This document shows, piece after piece, positions 1 through 6,621 of a DNA stretch of 6,719 nucleotides; position 1 is the stretch's first letter; each line of letters begins with the position of its first letter. The stretch is from contig JAUXEQ010000082.1 in assembly GCA_030620455.1 (NCBI GenBank), positions 1 through 6,719 of the forward strand, written 5' to 3'. The notes below the pieces were generated by a model, which saw only the letters and a list, made by a program, of their open reading frames with translations, did no database searches and was not told the origin of the DNA. The position numbers and the translations under genes were made by a program. The stretch is from a bacterium. Its GTDB lineage: Bacteria > UBP14 > UBA6098 > B30-G16.

Positions 1-1545
1 GTGTCTAAAGAGAGCGGATCTTATCATTAGTTCTGCCACATAAGCCATGTTTCGTAATTCCAATATCTTTCTCCGAACAGGATTTTTGCGATAGAAATCT
101 TCAATTTCCTCCCACATCAATCGAACTCTTGTTAATGCTCTTTCCAGTCTTGAGATCGAACGAACAATTCCCATATAATCCCACATAAGAGCTCTGAGAA
201 CTTTGTAATTGTGTTTAATTATAACCCATTCACCTCGATCGAATACACCGGAATCGTCCCAATCCGGAATAATTGGCATTTTCTCTGAGGACAAATCTAT
301 TCTTTTCACATGTTTGAAGCAGAAATCAGCAAAGGCAAAAGCTTCAAGAAGAGAATTGCTAGCAAGTCGATTTGCACCATGAAAACCGGTATGAGCAACC
401 TCTCCGCAAGCATAGAGATTTTCTATATCGGTTCTGCCATGCTCGTCAACGATGACACCACCGCATATGTAATGTGCAGCAGGAACCACTGGGATCATTT
501 CTTTTGTTATATCAAGACCTCGGTTTAGGCAAGATTGATATATGTGTGGGAATCGTTTTTTTATATATTGTTTACCTTTGTGTCTGATATCAAGATAAAC
601 GAATCTCTCACCAGTTGCTTTAAGCTCCTGATCTATGGCTCTTGCGACAATATCTCTCGGACCTAATTCACCCAATTTGGTATATTTTTTCATGAATTTC
701 TCATGTTTTATATTATAAAGAATTCCACCATCACCCCGAACCGCCTCAGAGATTAAGAAATCTGTGGATTTTGGTTCATTAGGATTGTAAAGGACTGTGG
801 GATGAAATTGCATCATTTCCATATTTGCAATCCGAGCACCTGCACGATAAGCCATCGCGAAACCATCACCTGTAGCAACCGAAGGACAGGTAGTATGCTG
901 ATAAAGAACTCCAGCACTGCCAGTTGCCAAAAGGGTTTTCTTTGCTATTATAGTTTTTACCATTTCGTTTTTTGTATCTAATGCATAGGCACCGTAACAT
1001 TCAATGTTCTCCCAGGGCTTGATTGGATAATTTGGAAGATGATGCTGAGTAAGAAGATCAATCGCAACATGATATTCCAGAAGTTCGATATTCGGGTTTT
1101 GATAAATTTTCTCGAGTAGCGTTTTTTCTATTGCATGACCTGTATAATCTGCAATATGGACAATTCTATTTCTACTGTGACCACCCTCAAGACCACAGTT
1201 AAAATCATTTCTTGAAGAACCTTCATTATGCGAGAACTTCACTCCAAGTTTTGTTAACTTTGAAATAACTTCCGGAGCATAGGAGATAACTTTTTCAACG
1301 ATATAAGGTTTACAAAGTCCAACACCTGTTCTGAGTGTATCCTCGATGTGAAGGCTAATAGAATCGTCAGTTCCCGGAATGACTGCTGCAATTCCGCCCT
1401 GTGCTAAATCGGTGCTGGTTTCGATAGCTTTCGATTTAGAAATAAGTATAACTTTGCCAATTGTTGCTGCATTTATCGCAAATGTCAGACCAGCGATACC
1501 TGTGCCAATTACTAAAAAATCGGTGTTGAAAAGTTTTTTCTCCAT
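1..1545 (-). CDS. nadB: L-aspartate oxidase NadB (C-terminus cut by window edge)
   Basis: NadB is a cytoplasmic flavoenzyme that oxidises L-aspartate to iminoaspartate, the first step of de novo NAD synthesis; quinolinate synthase NadA uses the product. The frame is open from ATG 1545 to base 1, giving 515 codons with no stop. The N-terminus has the FAD dinucleotide-binding motif GTGIAG (residues 14-19), followed by TDLAQGGIAAV. EGGHSRNR begins at E120. Residues that match the E. coli active site by position and context are H248 (QFHPT), R297 (GPRD), H358 (PAAHY) and R393 (GANRLASNS). The helical C-terminal domain follows and ends in AYVAELMIRSALFRH, the usual lead-in to the final SRGLH-type segment. 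E. coli NadB is 540 residues, so roughly 20 are missing at the edge. PAAHYICGGV and GANRLASNS favour NadB over succinate dehydrogenase or fumarate reductase flavoproteins, which share the fold. No Shine-Dalgarno is visible. nadA and nadC are not in the window. Identity is secure. Confidence 0.97.
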   Translation of the reverse strand, partial: MEKKLFNTDFLVIGTGIAGLTFAINAATIGKVILISKSKAIETSTDLAQGGIAAVIPGTDDSISLHIEDTLRTGVGLCKPYIVEKVISYAPEVISKLTKLGVKFSHNEGSSRNDFNCGLEGGHSRNRIVHIADYTGHAIEKTLLEKIYQNPNIELLEYHVAIDLLTQHHLPNYPIKPWENIECYGAYALDTKNEMVKTIIAKKTLLATGSAGVLYQHTTCPSVATGDGFAMAYRAGARIANMEMMQFHPTVLYNPNEPKSTDFLISEAVRGDGGILYNIKHEKFMKKYTKLGELGPRDIVARAIDQELKATGERFVYLDIRHKGKQYIKKRFPHIYQSCLNRGLDITKEMIPVVPAAHYICGGVIVDEHGRTDIENLYACGEVAHTGFHGANRLASNSLLEAFAFADFCFKHVKRIDLSSEKMPIIPDWDDSGVFDRGEWVIIKHNYKVLRALMWDYMGIVRSISRLERALTRVRLMWEEIEDFYRKNPVRRKILELRNMAYVAELMIRSALFRH

Positions 1546-1575
1546 AATAAACTAAATAGCTATAGATGTATTTGC

Positions 1576-1606
1576 ATTATATAAGATAAACATCATTATT
1601 GGTCAA
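1576..1606 (-). promoter_or_regulatory. Candidate sigma-70-type promoter for nadB
   Basis: On the minus strand TTGACC (1601-1606) is followed after 17 nt by TATATA (1578-1583). The overlapping perfect TATAAT (1576-1581) sits at a 19-nt spacing. Transcription would start near 1569, leaving a leader of about 24 nt before the nadB ATG at 1545. This is the best promoter match in the window and suggests nadB is transcribed independently of the permease gene upstream. It is inferred from consensus only; in such AT-rich DNA the -10 match alone carries little weight, and the paired -35 is what supports it. Confidence 0.6.
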
Positions 1607-1731
1607 CTAAATAAAGAACTATTTTTAATCTCAATTTCGTATAATTAACACTATTGTAGTTCTGCAGACAAATATGTATGGTTATATGAAATAAAGAAGT
1701 CATTTATGAATAATCCGATTTTTTTTGAATT

Positions 1732-1758
1732 TTTCAGATTGTATTATTAATACTGAAA
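1732..1758. repeat. Short nested inverted repeats downstream of the permease gene
   Basis: TTTCAG (1732-1737) and CTGAAA (1753-1758) could form a 6-bp stem with a 15-nt loop. Inside it, GTATTA (1741-1746) and TAATAC (1748-1753) form a second, mutually exclusive 6-bp stem around one base. Read from the minus strand, the structure is followed by A-rich rather than U-rich sequence, so it does not fit an intrinsic terminator. It could slow transcription or protect the mRNA 3' end, or be a chance feature of AT-rich DNA. Confidence 0.3.
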
Positions 1759-1781
1759 TACAAAGAAATTTACTTTAGTTG

Positions 1782-3020
1782 TTATCCATACCTTAGTGCT
1801 TCAACAGGTGATAATTTGGCTGCTTTTAATGCAGGATATATGCCAAAACATATTCCAACGAAAGAGGTAAATGAAATTGCAATTATAACAGATAAAATCG
1901 AGAGTGAAAACGGAAGTTCGCTAACAATCCTCGAAGCTAAAAAGGGTAGAAGAATCCCTATAATAAAACCTAACAAACCGCCTAACCAACACTGAAGTAA
2001 GGCTTCAAGCAAGAACTGTAATAAAATATGAGTTCGTTGAGCCCCCAATGCTTTTCTAATTCCTATTTCCCGCATTCTTTCCGCAACAGTTATAAGCATT
2101 ACATTCATAACTCCGAGTCCACCAACAAATAATGAGAGTGCAGCAATTGCTATGATTGCACTCCATAACGCTGTAGTGGATTTCTTATATGCATCTAAAA
2201 GTTGATCTTGCGAGTTTAATGCAAAGTTATCTGGTTTACTCGGTTTAACTCCTCTTAAACCTCTGAGGAGTGTTCTAATTTCCTCTCGCAGTTCATCGAT
2301 TTGGTCAGCTTTTTTGGCGGCAACTAAAATTTTCAACCGTCTTCGACCTCCGTAATGTGATATGAACGAGTTGTATGGAATATAAATATCATCATCAGCG
2401 GTATTCATACTTATAGATCTTCCCTGATGTGACATTACACCGACGATTTTGTATGATGTTCCTGCAATACGAATCCATTTTCCAAGTGGTTCTTCATAAT
2501 CGAACAGAGTTTTTGCAACTTCGGAGCCGATAACACATACGGGCTTACCTTTTTTGCCTTCGCCATAGGAAAAAAACCTTCCATCAGTTAAATCGAAATG
2601 CATCATCTGGGGATATTCCCACGATGTACCGATAAGGTCGACATCTAAAGAATTATTTTTCCAAAAGGTTTTCCGAGTGATTCGCACAAATGGAGCAACC
2701 ATTTCAGCCGAATTTAAATTATGCAAAGCCACCAATTCTTTTTGTGTTAACGGGGGATTCTTGCGGATTCTAGACCAATCCTGACCACCTCCAGTCCAGG
2801 ATCTAAATCGCTCTACATATAGGACCTTCGAGCCCAAACTGGCAAAACTTTCAGCAACTTGTTTGTCAAGTCCACTAATAATAGATACAATTGCGATAAT
2901 AGTGGCTACACCTATAGTTATGCTTAAAAAAGTCAGTGCTGAACGGAGTTTATGTGTCCACAGCGAATTCAACGAGCTTATAAAGGATTCATAGATTATT
3001 TGAATGAATGATATTTTCAT
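1782..3020 (-). CDS. MacB/FtsX-type ABC transporter permease
   Basis: This is an inner-membrane permease of the MacB (type VII ABC) family, 412 residues, a normal length for the stand-alone permease. Members couple a cytoplasmic LolD/MacB-like ATPase to work on periplasmic substrates such as peptides, lipoproteins or exported compounds. Visible parts are: a first membrane helix at about 27-49 (ALTFLSITIGVATIIAIVSI); a long periplasmic core at about 50-284, including FVRITRKTFW, the GSEVAKTLF segment and IVGVM; then three helices at about 285-310, 333-358 and 372-395. The conserved cytoplasmic loop ERMREIGIRKALGA is at 314-327, and the C-terminus is YPALKAAKLSPVEALRYG. No ATPase domain is fused and no ATPase gene is in the window, so the partner must be encoded elsewhere. 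The start is 2 nt after the stop of the S-component gene, suggesting translational coupling; no Shine-Dalgarno is visible. Family assignment is firm; substrate is unknown. Confidence 0.93.
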   Translation of the reverse strand: MKISFIQIIYESFISSLNSLWTHKLRSALTFLSITIGVATIIAIVSIISGLDKQVAESFASLGSKVLYVERFRSWTGGGQDWSRIRKNPPLTQKELVALHNLNSAEMVAPFVRITRKTFWKNNSLDVDLIGTSWEYPQMMHFDLTDGRFFSYGEGKKGKPVCVIGSEVAKTLFDYEEPLGKWIRIAGTSYKIVGVMSHQGRSISMNTADDDIYIPYNSFISHYGGRRRLKILVAAKKADQIDELREEIRTLLRGLRGVKPSKPDNFALNSQDQLLDAYKKSTTALWSAIIAIAALSLFVGGLGVMNVMLITVAERMREIGIRKALGAQRTHILLQFLLEALLQCWLGGLLGFIIGILLPFLASRIVSELPFSLSILSVIIAISFTSFVGICFGIYPALKAAKLSPVEALRYG

Positions 3021-3022
3021 AA

Positions 3023-3541
3023 CTATTTTTTAGAAATCGAAATTTTTTCAACAACTGAAGATAATACAGGGAATAATATGACAAACAAAACAGTATTTGA
3101 AACTAAGTGAATTACAGTGAATCCCAAACCTGCAATAATATATGCTATAAATGTCTGCCGTGTAGGAAAAGCAAAGAACCCAGAAGCATTGGTAATAATA
3201 TCAAAGAAAAGTGTACCAACAAAACCTACAAAGGCTGCATATATTGGTTTTCGCAAACCTTTGCTAAATGTTGCACCAAGAAGACCGAGAAAGCTCCCAC
3301 CAATTATCTGTGCTACAAGCAATGGAGGAGGTGCCATACCATACGGTGATAAAAACGAATACAATCCGAATATTAATGCACCATCGATAATACCCCACTT
3401 CATTCCAAGCATGAAACCAGCTAAGACTGCTGTGAAACTAACTAGTTCGACATTGGGTATCCAAGCCAATACATATCCTAGACCCACGCCTAAAGCAACC
3501 AGAATTGCACTATATGAAAGAGCTTTAATTCTACTTTTCAT
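3023..3541 (-). CDS. ECF transporter S component (substrate-binding membrane subunit)
   Basis: This is a 172-residue, highly hydrophobic protein resembling the S components of energy-coupling-factor transporters. S components bind a vitamin or cofactor precursor in the inner membrane and pair with a shared EcfT-EcfA module. About six membrane segments can be drawn, at roughly 8-28, 33-55, 58-85, 98-116, 130-147 and 148-164. The segment FTAVLAGFMLGMKWGIIDGA (36-55), followed by LSPYGMAPPPLLVAQIIGG (64-82), is what suggests the family; a short basic tail (EKISISKK) ends the protein. The ATG at 3541 has the clearest ribosome-binding site in the window (AAAGG, 6 nt upstream). No ecfA or ecfT gene is in the window, so it would need a shared group-II-type module encoded elsewhere. 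The substrate cannot be read from the sequence. The 2-nt gap to the MacB-type permease gene suggests co-translation. It could also be an unrelated small membrane protein of similar topology. Confidence 0.78.
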   Translation of the reverse strand: MKSRIKALSYSAILVALGVGLGYVLAWIPNVELVSFTAVLAGFMLGMKWGIIDGALIFGLYSFLSPYGMAPPPLLVAQIIGGSFLGLLGATFSKGLRKPIYAAFVGFVGTLFFDIITNASGFFAFPTRQTFIAYIIAGLGFTVIHLVSNTVLFVILFPVLSSVVEKISISKK

Positions 3542-3547
3542 GTTTAA

Positions 3548-3552
3548 CCTTT
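3548..3552 (-). promoter_or_regulatory. Ribosome-binding site of the ECF S-component gene
   Basis: AAAGG on the minus strand lies 6 nt before the ATG at 3541. It is the only clear Shine-Dalgarno-like sequence among the genes here and supports that start. Confidence 0.5.
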
Positions 3553-3570
3553 GCTTATCGTGAAGTGATG

Positions 3571-3602
3571 TATAAAACTTTAAAAGAAAAATAAAATGTC
3601 AA
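3571..3602 (-). promoter_or_regulatory. Possible promoter between the EndoV and S-component genes
   Basis: A perfect TTGACA (3597-3602, minus strand) overlaps the EndoV stop codon at the head of the 57-nt gap before the S-component gene. The -10 side is weak: TTATA-like sequence occurs only at about 20-22 nt spacing. The -35 match and the wider gap hint that the two transporter genes may have their own promoter, but consensus alone does not establish this. Confidence 0.25.
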
Positions 3603-4291
3603 GACAATTCAGTACTTACTAAAGATTTCTTAAAACGTGAAACTGCAAAATGAGCCTGTCTTGTAGGCTCAGGTATTCTATATTTGTCTACACATGAGAT
3701 TGCAAGCTTTAAAGAAGCATCTAATCCAATTAGATGCCCGGGACTTATGAAGACTGGTTTTACGCCATTTCGTGTCCTAAGAACATAACCAATCTTTTTT
3801 TCCTTAAATATTAAGGATGAATATGAACCACGTTTGAAAGCTGGTTCCTCATATTTACCAACTAATCTACTTTTTGCACAACCTATTGTTGGAATCCCCA
3901 GAAATAATCCCACATGACTCGCGATTCCAAGACCACGAGGATGCGCAATTCCCTGACCATCTAACATGACAAGATCCGGCTTGAGTTGAAGCTTTTCGAA
4001 TAGATCGATGATTAAAGGCGCTTCTCTAAAACTAAGAAATCCTGGAACATATGGAAGTTTTACATCTTGAACTCCTGTAATTGTATCGAGCAATCTAAGA
4101 GAAGGATATTCAAGCAAGACAATTGCTGCGAAAGCTTGTTCATTTTTACTAAACGCAAGGTCAGCACCCGCAATAATATGAATGTCTTTCGGTTCACCAG
4201 AAATTATAAGTGTTTTCGCAATTTTTAGCTGCACTTCTTTGGCTTGTTGAAATGAAGATATGTCCCAGCTATGAATTCTATTAATTTTCAT
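3599..4291 (-). CDS. nfi: Endonuclease V (deoxyinosine 3' endonuclease)
   Basis: EndoV is a metal-dependent cytoplasmic nuclease that nicks DNA at the second phosphodiester 3' of deoxyinosine, starting alternative repair of deaminated adenine. Some homologues act on inosine-containing RNA. The protein is 230 residues, close to the 225 of the Thermotoga maritima enzyme. All its key positions appear here shifted by about one: metal ligands D44 (AGADLAF), E90 (SFRE) and D111 (LDGQG); the wedge motif PYVPGFLS with Y81; AHPRGLGIASHVG at 116-128; K140 (CAK); and H214 (QAHFAVSRF). NGVKPVFISPGH at 175-186 is also typical. ATG 4291 is 9 nt after the Mut7-C stop; an AGAAG lies just before it but is too close to be a good ribosome-binding site. 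No catalytic residue is missing and no frame is broken. Identity is very secure; the DNA versus RNA role is not visible from sequence. Confidence 0.97.
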   Translation of the reverse strand: MKINRIHSWDISSFQQAKEVQLKIAKTLIISGEPKDIHIIAGADLAFSKNEQAFAAIVLLEYPSLRLLDTITGVQDVKLPYVPGFLSFREAPLIIDLFEKLQLKPDLVMLDGQGIAHPRGLGIASHVGLFLGIPTIGCAKSRLVGKYEEPAFKRGSYSSLIFKEKKIGYVLRTRNGVKPVFISPGHLIGLDASLKLAISCVDKYRIPEPTRQAHFAVSRFKKSLVSTELS

Positions 4292-4292
4292 C

Positions 4293-4314
4293 TTCTAATC
4301 TCATTCTAATCTCA
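4293..4314. repeat. Perfect 11-bp tandem duplication at the Mut7-C/EndoV junction
   Basis: TTCTAATCTCA occurs twice back to back (4293-4303 and 4304-4314). The repeat spans the last codons and stop of the Mut7-C gene and the short gap before EndoV. With one copy, the Mut7-C frame would read on to a TAA just inside EndoV, ending in LRLEDEN and overlapping the EndoV start by 11 nt. The duplication therefore looks like a recent event that turned an overlap into a 9-nt gap. Confidence 0.85.
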
Positions 4315-4750
4315 GCTTTGTTAATATATCCTTTTGTGCAAGATCGACGTGGGTTCCTCGCCAATATACTTTTTTACAGGATTTGCATTGCCAGAATTTA
4401 TCATGTGTTAGAAAAGTATATTTGGGAACTAAAAACTCGATGGAATTCTTCTCGACTTCATGTATTCTGCCATTACACTTAGGGCATTGTGTGAGTTTGA
4501 GTTTTGGTTCGATATTGAATTCCAAGACAATTTCTCGGAGTTTGTCCCATAATATCTCAGATTGCACAAGATATGCAAATTTTCCGGCTTTGGCAGCGAA
4601 ATCAATATCCCTGGTTAAAATTGTTCTCCCTTCAATAACTGCTCTATAGAGAATATCGTCATCCTCAGATTGGGTGTATTCGGTATCATAACCAAATAAC
4701 CTAAGCCAGCGTGCAATTCGACCGAGCATTGTATCAACCAAAAATTTCAT
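4301..4750 (-). CDS. Mut7-C (PIN-like) RNase-domain protein with zinc ribbon
   Basis: This is a 149-residue protein of the Mut7-C family, named after the C-terminal domain of C. elegans MUT-7 and related to PIN-type nucleases. The N-terminal half has MKFLVDTMLGRIARWLRLFG (1-20), an acidic cluster EDDD (29-32) and ILTRDIDFAAKAG (44-56). D6, D48 and D50 are the likely metal-binding acidic residues. The C-terminal half is a zinc ribbon with CPKC (89-92) and CKSC (122-125), followed by the typical KVYWRGTHVD. An in-frame ATG at 4786 would add 12 residues that are only out-of-frame Omp85 coding sequence. I chose ATG 4750 because MKFLVD is the usual family start and it falls 5 nt after the Omp85 stop, next to AAAGAAA. 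The family is expected to be a ribonuclease, but few bacterial members have known targets. Its position directly before EndoV suggests a shared nucleic-acid role. Domain call is firm; function is inferred. Confidence 0.9.
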   Translation of the reverse strand: MKFLVDTMLGRIARWLRLFGYDTEYTQSEDDDILYRAVIEGRTILTRDIDFAAKAGKFAYLVQSEILWDKLREIVLEFNIEPKLKLTQCPKCNGRIHEVEKNSIEFLVPKYTFLTHDKFWQCKSCKKVYWRGTHVDLAQKDILTKLRLE

Positions 4751-4755
4751 TTTCT

Positions 4756-5886
4756 TTAGAACGGATACATAAGCGAGATATGCCATTTAGCTGTTTGTTC
4801 GGGGTCAAGATGGGTTAGAATGAATCCTCTCTCAAGTCTTATCGGACCAACTGGAGTCATATACGCCAAACCAATACCCATACTAGCACGGATATCTGTT
4901 GGATTTATGTCTTTCCATTCAAGCCACACTTGACCAAAATCTACAAAGAAATTTCCCCATATATTAGAAATAATCGGATATCTTACTTCAAAATTCAAAA
5001 GAAAAAGAATTTGCCCACCGATAACAGAACTGTTTTCCTTTGGAGCAATGGAAAGTGCGTCAAACCCTCTTACAGAATTTGCACCACCTGTTACATACTT
5101 ATTCGGTGTACTTATATTAAGTTTCTGGGTGGTTCTACCGATTATTCCAACTCGGATTCTGTTTGCATAGGTGAGGTTATACAAAGGTTTAATATAATTA
5201 GATAATGAAGCATCGATTTTTAAATAATCCTCATCGCCACCAAGGAAACCTCCAACGAAATCAACACTTGTTCTGAAATAAATACCATTTGTTGGTACAA
5301 TTGGATTATCTCGCGTATCGGTTTGAAATGTGTAGTTAATTTTTCTTGAAATAGATATACCCTGGTCTTCCCTTATTTGTTCAGCCTGATCCTCGGAGAC
5401 ACCGAAAATATCAACGACTTCATAACTTAACCCACCGCTATGAATTTTGTTCCCATTATACAAATAAGAGTTAAGATTTACACCATATCTTCGAGTAGAA
5501 AATCCCAGATCGACATTTTTTGCTTCTGGTTCAAAGAAGATTACAAAATTAGTAGGAATTCTTTTATTGAATGTCCAAGGTCTGTATGTTGACAATTCAT
5601 ATCTATGAGAAAGAATTTGCCATCTTGAAACAACTTCGCTTAGGACTAATCCTTTAATAGATAAAGCATTACCACTTCTAAAAACATTTCTATTGCTCCA
5701 TTCTGCACCAGCTTTAACTGTAAAGTCATAATTTTTATCCGCTCCAAAATCCATTGAAAAACCATATCCTCCGGTTTTTCGCTCTATGACTTTTAGTTCA
5801 AGGTTTACTGTATCTGGTTGACCTGTTGTATCCACGAGATCTAAGGTAACTATTTTAAATAAACCAGTTTGATACAAATTCTCCAT
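4756..5886 (-). CDS. C-terminal Omp85 fragment: partial POTRA and barrel
   Basis: The first ATG after the in-frame stop is at 5886 and gives 376 residues, but it starts in the middle of the third POTRA (MENLYQTGLF) and has no signal peptide. The true open frame extends upstream to 5997, adding 37 residues that complete this POTRA; that stretch has no ATG, GTG or TTG codon. A protein made from 5886 would not be exported, so this piece makes sense only as the continuation of the upstream frame. Barrel motifs VRGF (5062-5073), GPIRLERG and the terminal aromatic signal are intact. Confidence 0.7.
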   Translation of the reverse strand: MENLYQTGLFKIVTLDLVDTTGQPDTVNLELKVIERKTGGYGFSMDFGADKNYDFTVKAGAEWSNRNVFRSGNALSIKGLVLSEVVSRWQILSHRYELSTYRPWTFNKRIPTNFVIFFEPEAKNVDLGFSTRRYGVNLNSYLYNGNKIHSGGLSYEVVDIFGVSEDQAEQIREDQGISISRKINYTFQTDTRDNPIVPTNGIYFRTSVDFVGGFLGGDEDYLKIDASLSNYIKPLYNLTYANRIRVGIIGRTTQKLNISTPNKYVTGGANSVRGFDALSIAPKENSSVIGGQILFLLNFEVRYPIISNIWGNFFVDFGQVWLEWKDINPTDIRASMGIGLAYMTPVGPIRLERGFILTHLDPEQTAKWHISLMYPF

Positions 5887-5997
5887 GCTTTTTTGGATAG
5901 AAGTGGACGAATAAGGATTACCTTTGACAATAGTTAGTTCCCTCAGTAAAAGTGATTTTTTTGTTTTGAGAAGACCTTTATAAGTGATATTACCGAA

Positions 5998-6000
5998 TTA
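5998..6000 (-). other. In-frame TAA codon within the Omp85 gene
   Basis: Codon 208 of the frame starting at 6621 is TAA, flanked by NKGKKT before and FGNITYKG after, exactly at the boundary of two POTRA domains. The third POTRA follows at once in the same frame. The other genes here end in TAA, TAG or TGA, so there is no sign that UAA is reassigned. Confidence 0.95.
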
Positions 6001-6621
6001 TGTCTTTTTGCCTTTATTAATGTCTATTGTAATGTTTATCGAACTATCTTGTTTTGCGTATTTTGTGATAACTAAACTGTATGGATAACCTTTATCTTCA
6101 ACGAACCTCCTCAATTCGATACTTTTAGCATCTAAATCGAATGGTGAAAAACGGTGGTCAATATTCATATCAATTTTTTTGAGTATTTTTGAACTATCTA
6201 TTCCTTTAGGAACATTAAGAGAAATTTCCGAAATTTTGTAAAGAATGCCTTCACTAATCATATATTTAATCATTATATAATCTGAATCCGATTTATTGTA
6301 TGCAAATATTGCTTCCACGCTAACATCCAAAAAACCCTTATCTACAAAAAGCGCTCTCATTGTTTTAAGATCATCCTTAACAGAATTTATTTCAAATTTT
6401 GGAAGTATTGTTAGCAATCGTTGAATCCAAGTAGGATTTTTTAATATTATTGAATTATTTAAGTTCCAGTCGCTGATCGAGTTATTACCATCAAAGGAAA
6501 CTTGATAGACTCGCTGATCTGACAAGCTAATTGAGAAAATCAATACAATTAATAGCAACGGAATTAAATTACTTCTTAGAATTACTATTATTGTAAAAGC
6601 TTTTTTTAGATAATTGGACAT
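5998..6621 (-). CDS. N-terminal Omp85 fragment: signal peptide and two POTRA domains
   Basis: Taken alone this reading frame gives 207 residues, ending NKGKKT at the TAA. It begins with basic residues and a hydrophobic stretch at about 19-33 (LIPLLLIVLIFSIS), consistent with export. Two POTRA-like units follow. Such a product could reach the periplasm but would lack the barrel needed for the outer membrane. No Shine-Dalgarno precedes the ATG; the upstream bases are A-rich. This is the 5' part of the interrupted gene and is probably not an independent protein. Confidence 0.7.
   Translation of the reverse strand: MSNYLKKAFTIIVILRSNLIPLLLIVLIFSISLSDQRVYQVSFDGNNSISDWNLNNSIILKNPTWIQRLLTILPKFEINSVKDDLKTMRALFVDKGFLDVSVEAIFAYNKSDSDYIMIKYMISEGILYKISEISLNVPKGIDSSKILKKIDMNIDHRFSPFDLDAKSIELRRFVEDKGYPYSLVITKYAKQDSSINITIDINKGKKT

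Larger units (their letters stand above)
1546..1781. other. Intergenic region between permease gene and nadB
   Basis: This 236-nt AT-rich gap separates the permease stop from the nadB start. It contains the candidate nadB promoter in its nadB-proximal part and a short inverted repeat near the permease end. I see no credible small ORF, tRNA or riboswitch-like structure, and no GC-rich hairpin followed by a U tract on the minus strand. Where the upstream transcript ends is therefore not evident. Confidence 0.6.
4756..6621 (-). pseudogene. Omp85-family (TamA/BamA-like) outer-membrane protein, interrupted by an in-frame TAA
   Basis: Omp85 proteins insert or translocate proteins at the outer membrane. 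Read as one frame from ATG 6621, the gene has 621 codons before the final TAA, with codon 208 being TAA (5998-6000). The order is: signal peptide at about 1-35; POTRA at about 37-125 (LFVDKGFLDVSVE); second POTRA at about 127-206 (FVEDKGYPYSLVI); then the stop; third POTRA at 209-282 (FGNITYKG through LYQTGLFKIV); and the barrel from about 284. The barrel shows RDNPIVPTNG, the Omp85 loop-6 motif VRGF (517-520), TPVGPIRLERG (589-599) and the outer-membrane C-terminal signal ending YPF. Three POTRAs recall TamA; BamA of E. coli has five. Both sides stay in one frame and look intact, so a single substitution, for example from a Tyr codon, explains the break. Alternatives are readthrough or a sequencing error. 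Type is given as pseudogene because the frame is broken; loss of function is not proven. Confidence 0.85.

Noticed and set aside
310..528. Plus-strand 72-codon open frame
   Set aside because: It is entirely antisense to nadB, which has conserved catalytic motifs across this stretch.
1732..1758. Intrinsic terminator of the transporter genes
   Set aside because: The stems are short and AT-rich, and on the minus strand they are followed by A-rich sequence instead of a U tract.
3107..3563. Plus-strand open frames of 80 and 148 codons opposite the ECF S-component gene
   Set aside because: They lie antisense to a well-supported membrane protein gene and show no recognisable domain or hydrophobic pattern; the open frame follows from the codon composition of the real gene.
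4751..4786. Upstream ATG at 4786 as the Mut7-C start
   Set aside because: It would overlap the Omp85 C-terminus by 31 nt and add 12 residues with no family match; the family normally begins with MKFLVD, which is the ATG at 4750.
4383..5205. Plus-strand open frames at 4383-4649 and 4930-5205
   Set aside because: They are antisense to the Mut7-C gene and the Omp85 barrel and have no family features.
5887..5997. Reinitiation after the Omp85 stop as a separate intact gene
   Set aside because: No ATG, GTG or TTG codon occurs in the 37 codons after the stop, and the first ATG lies mid-POTRA without a signal peptide, so a functional independent start is not supported.
5998..6000. UAA reassigned as a sense codon in this organism
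   Set aside because: The permease gene and the end of the Omp85 gene itself terminate at TAA at expected family lengths, so UAA serves as a stop here.
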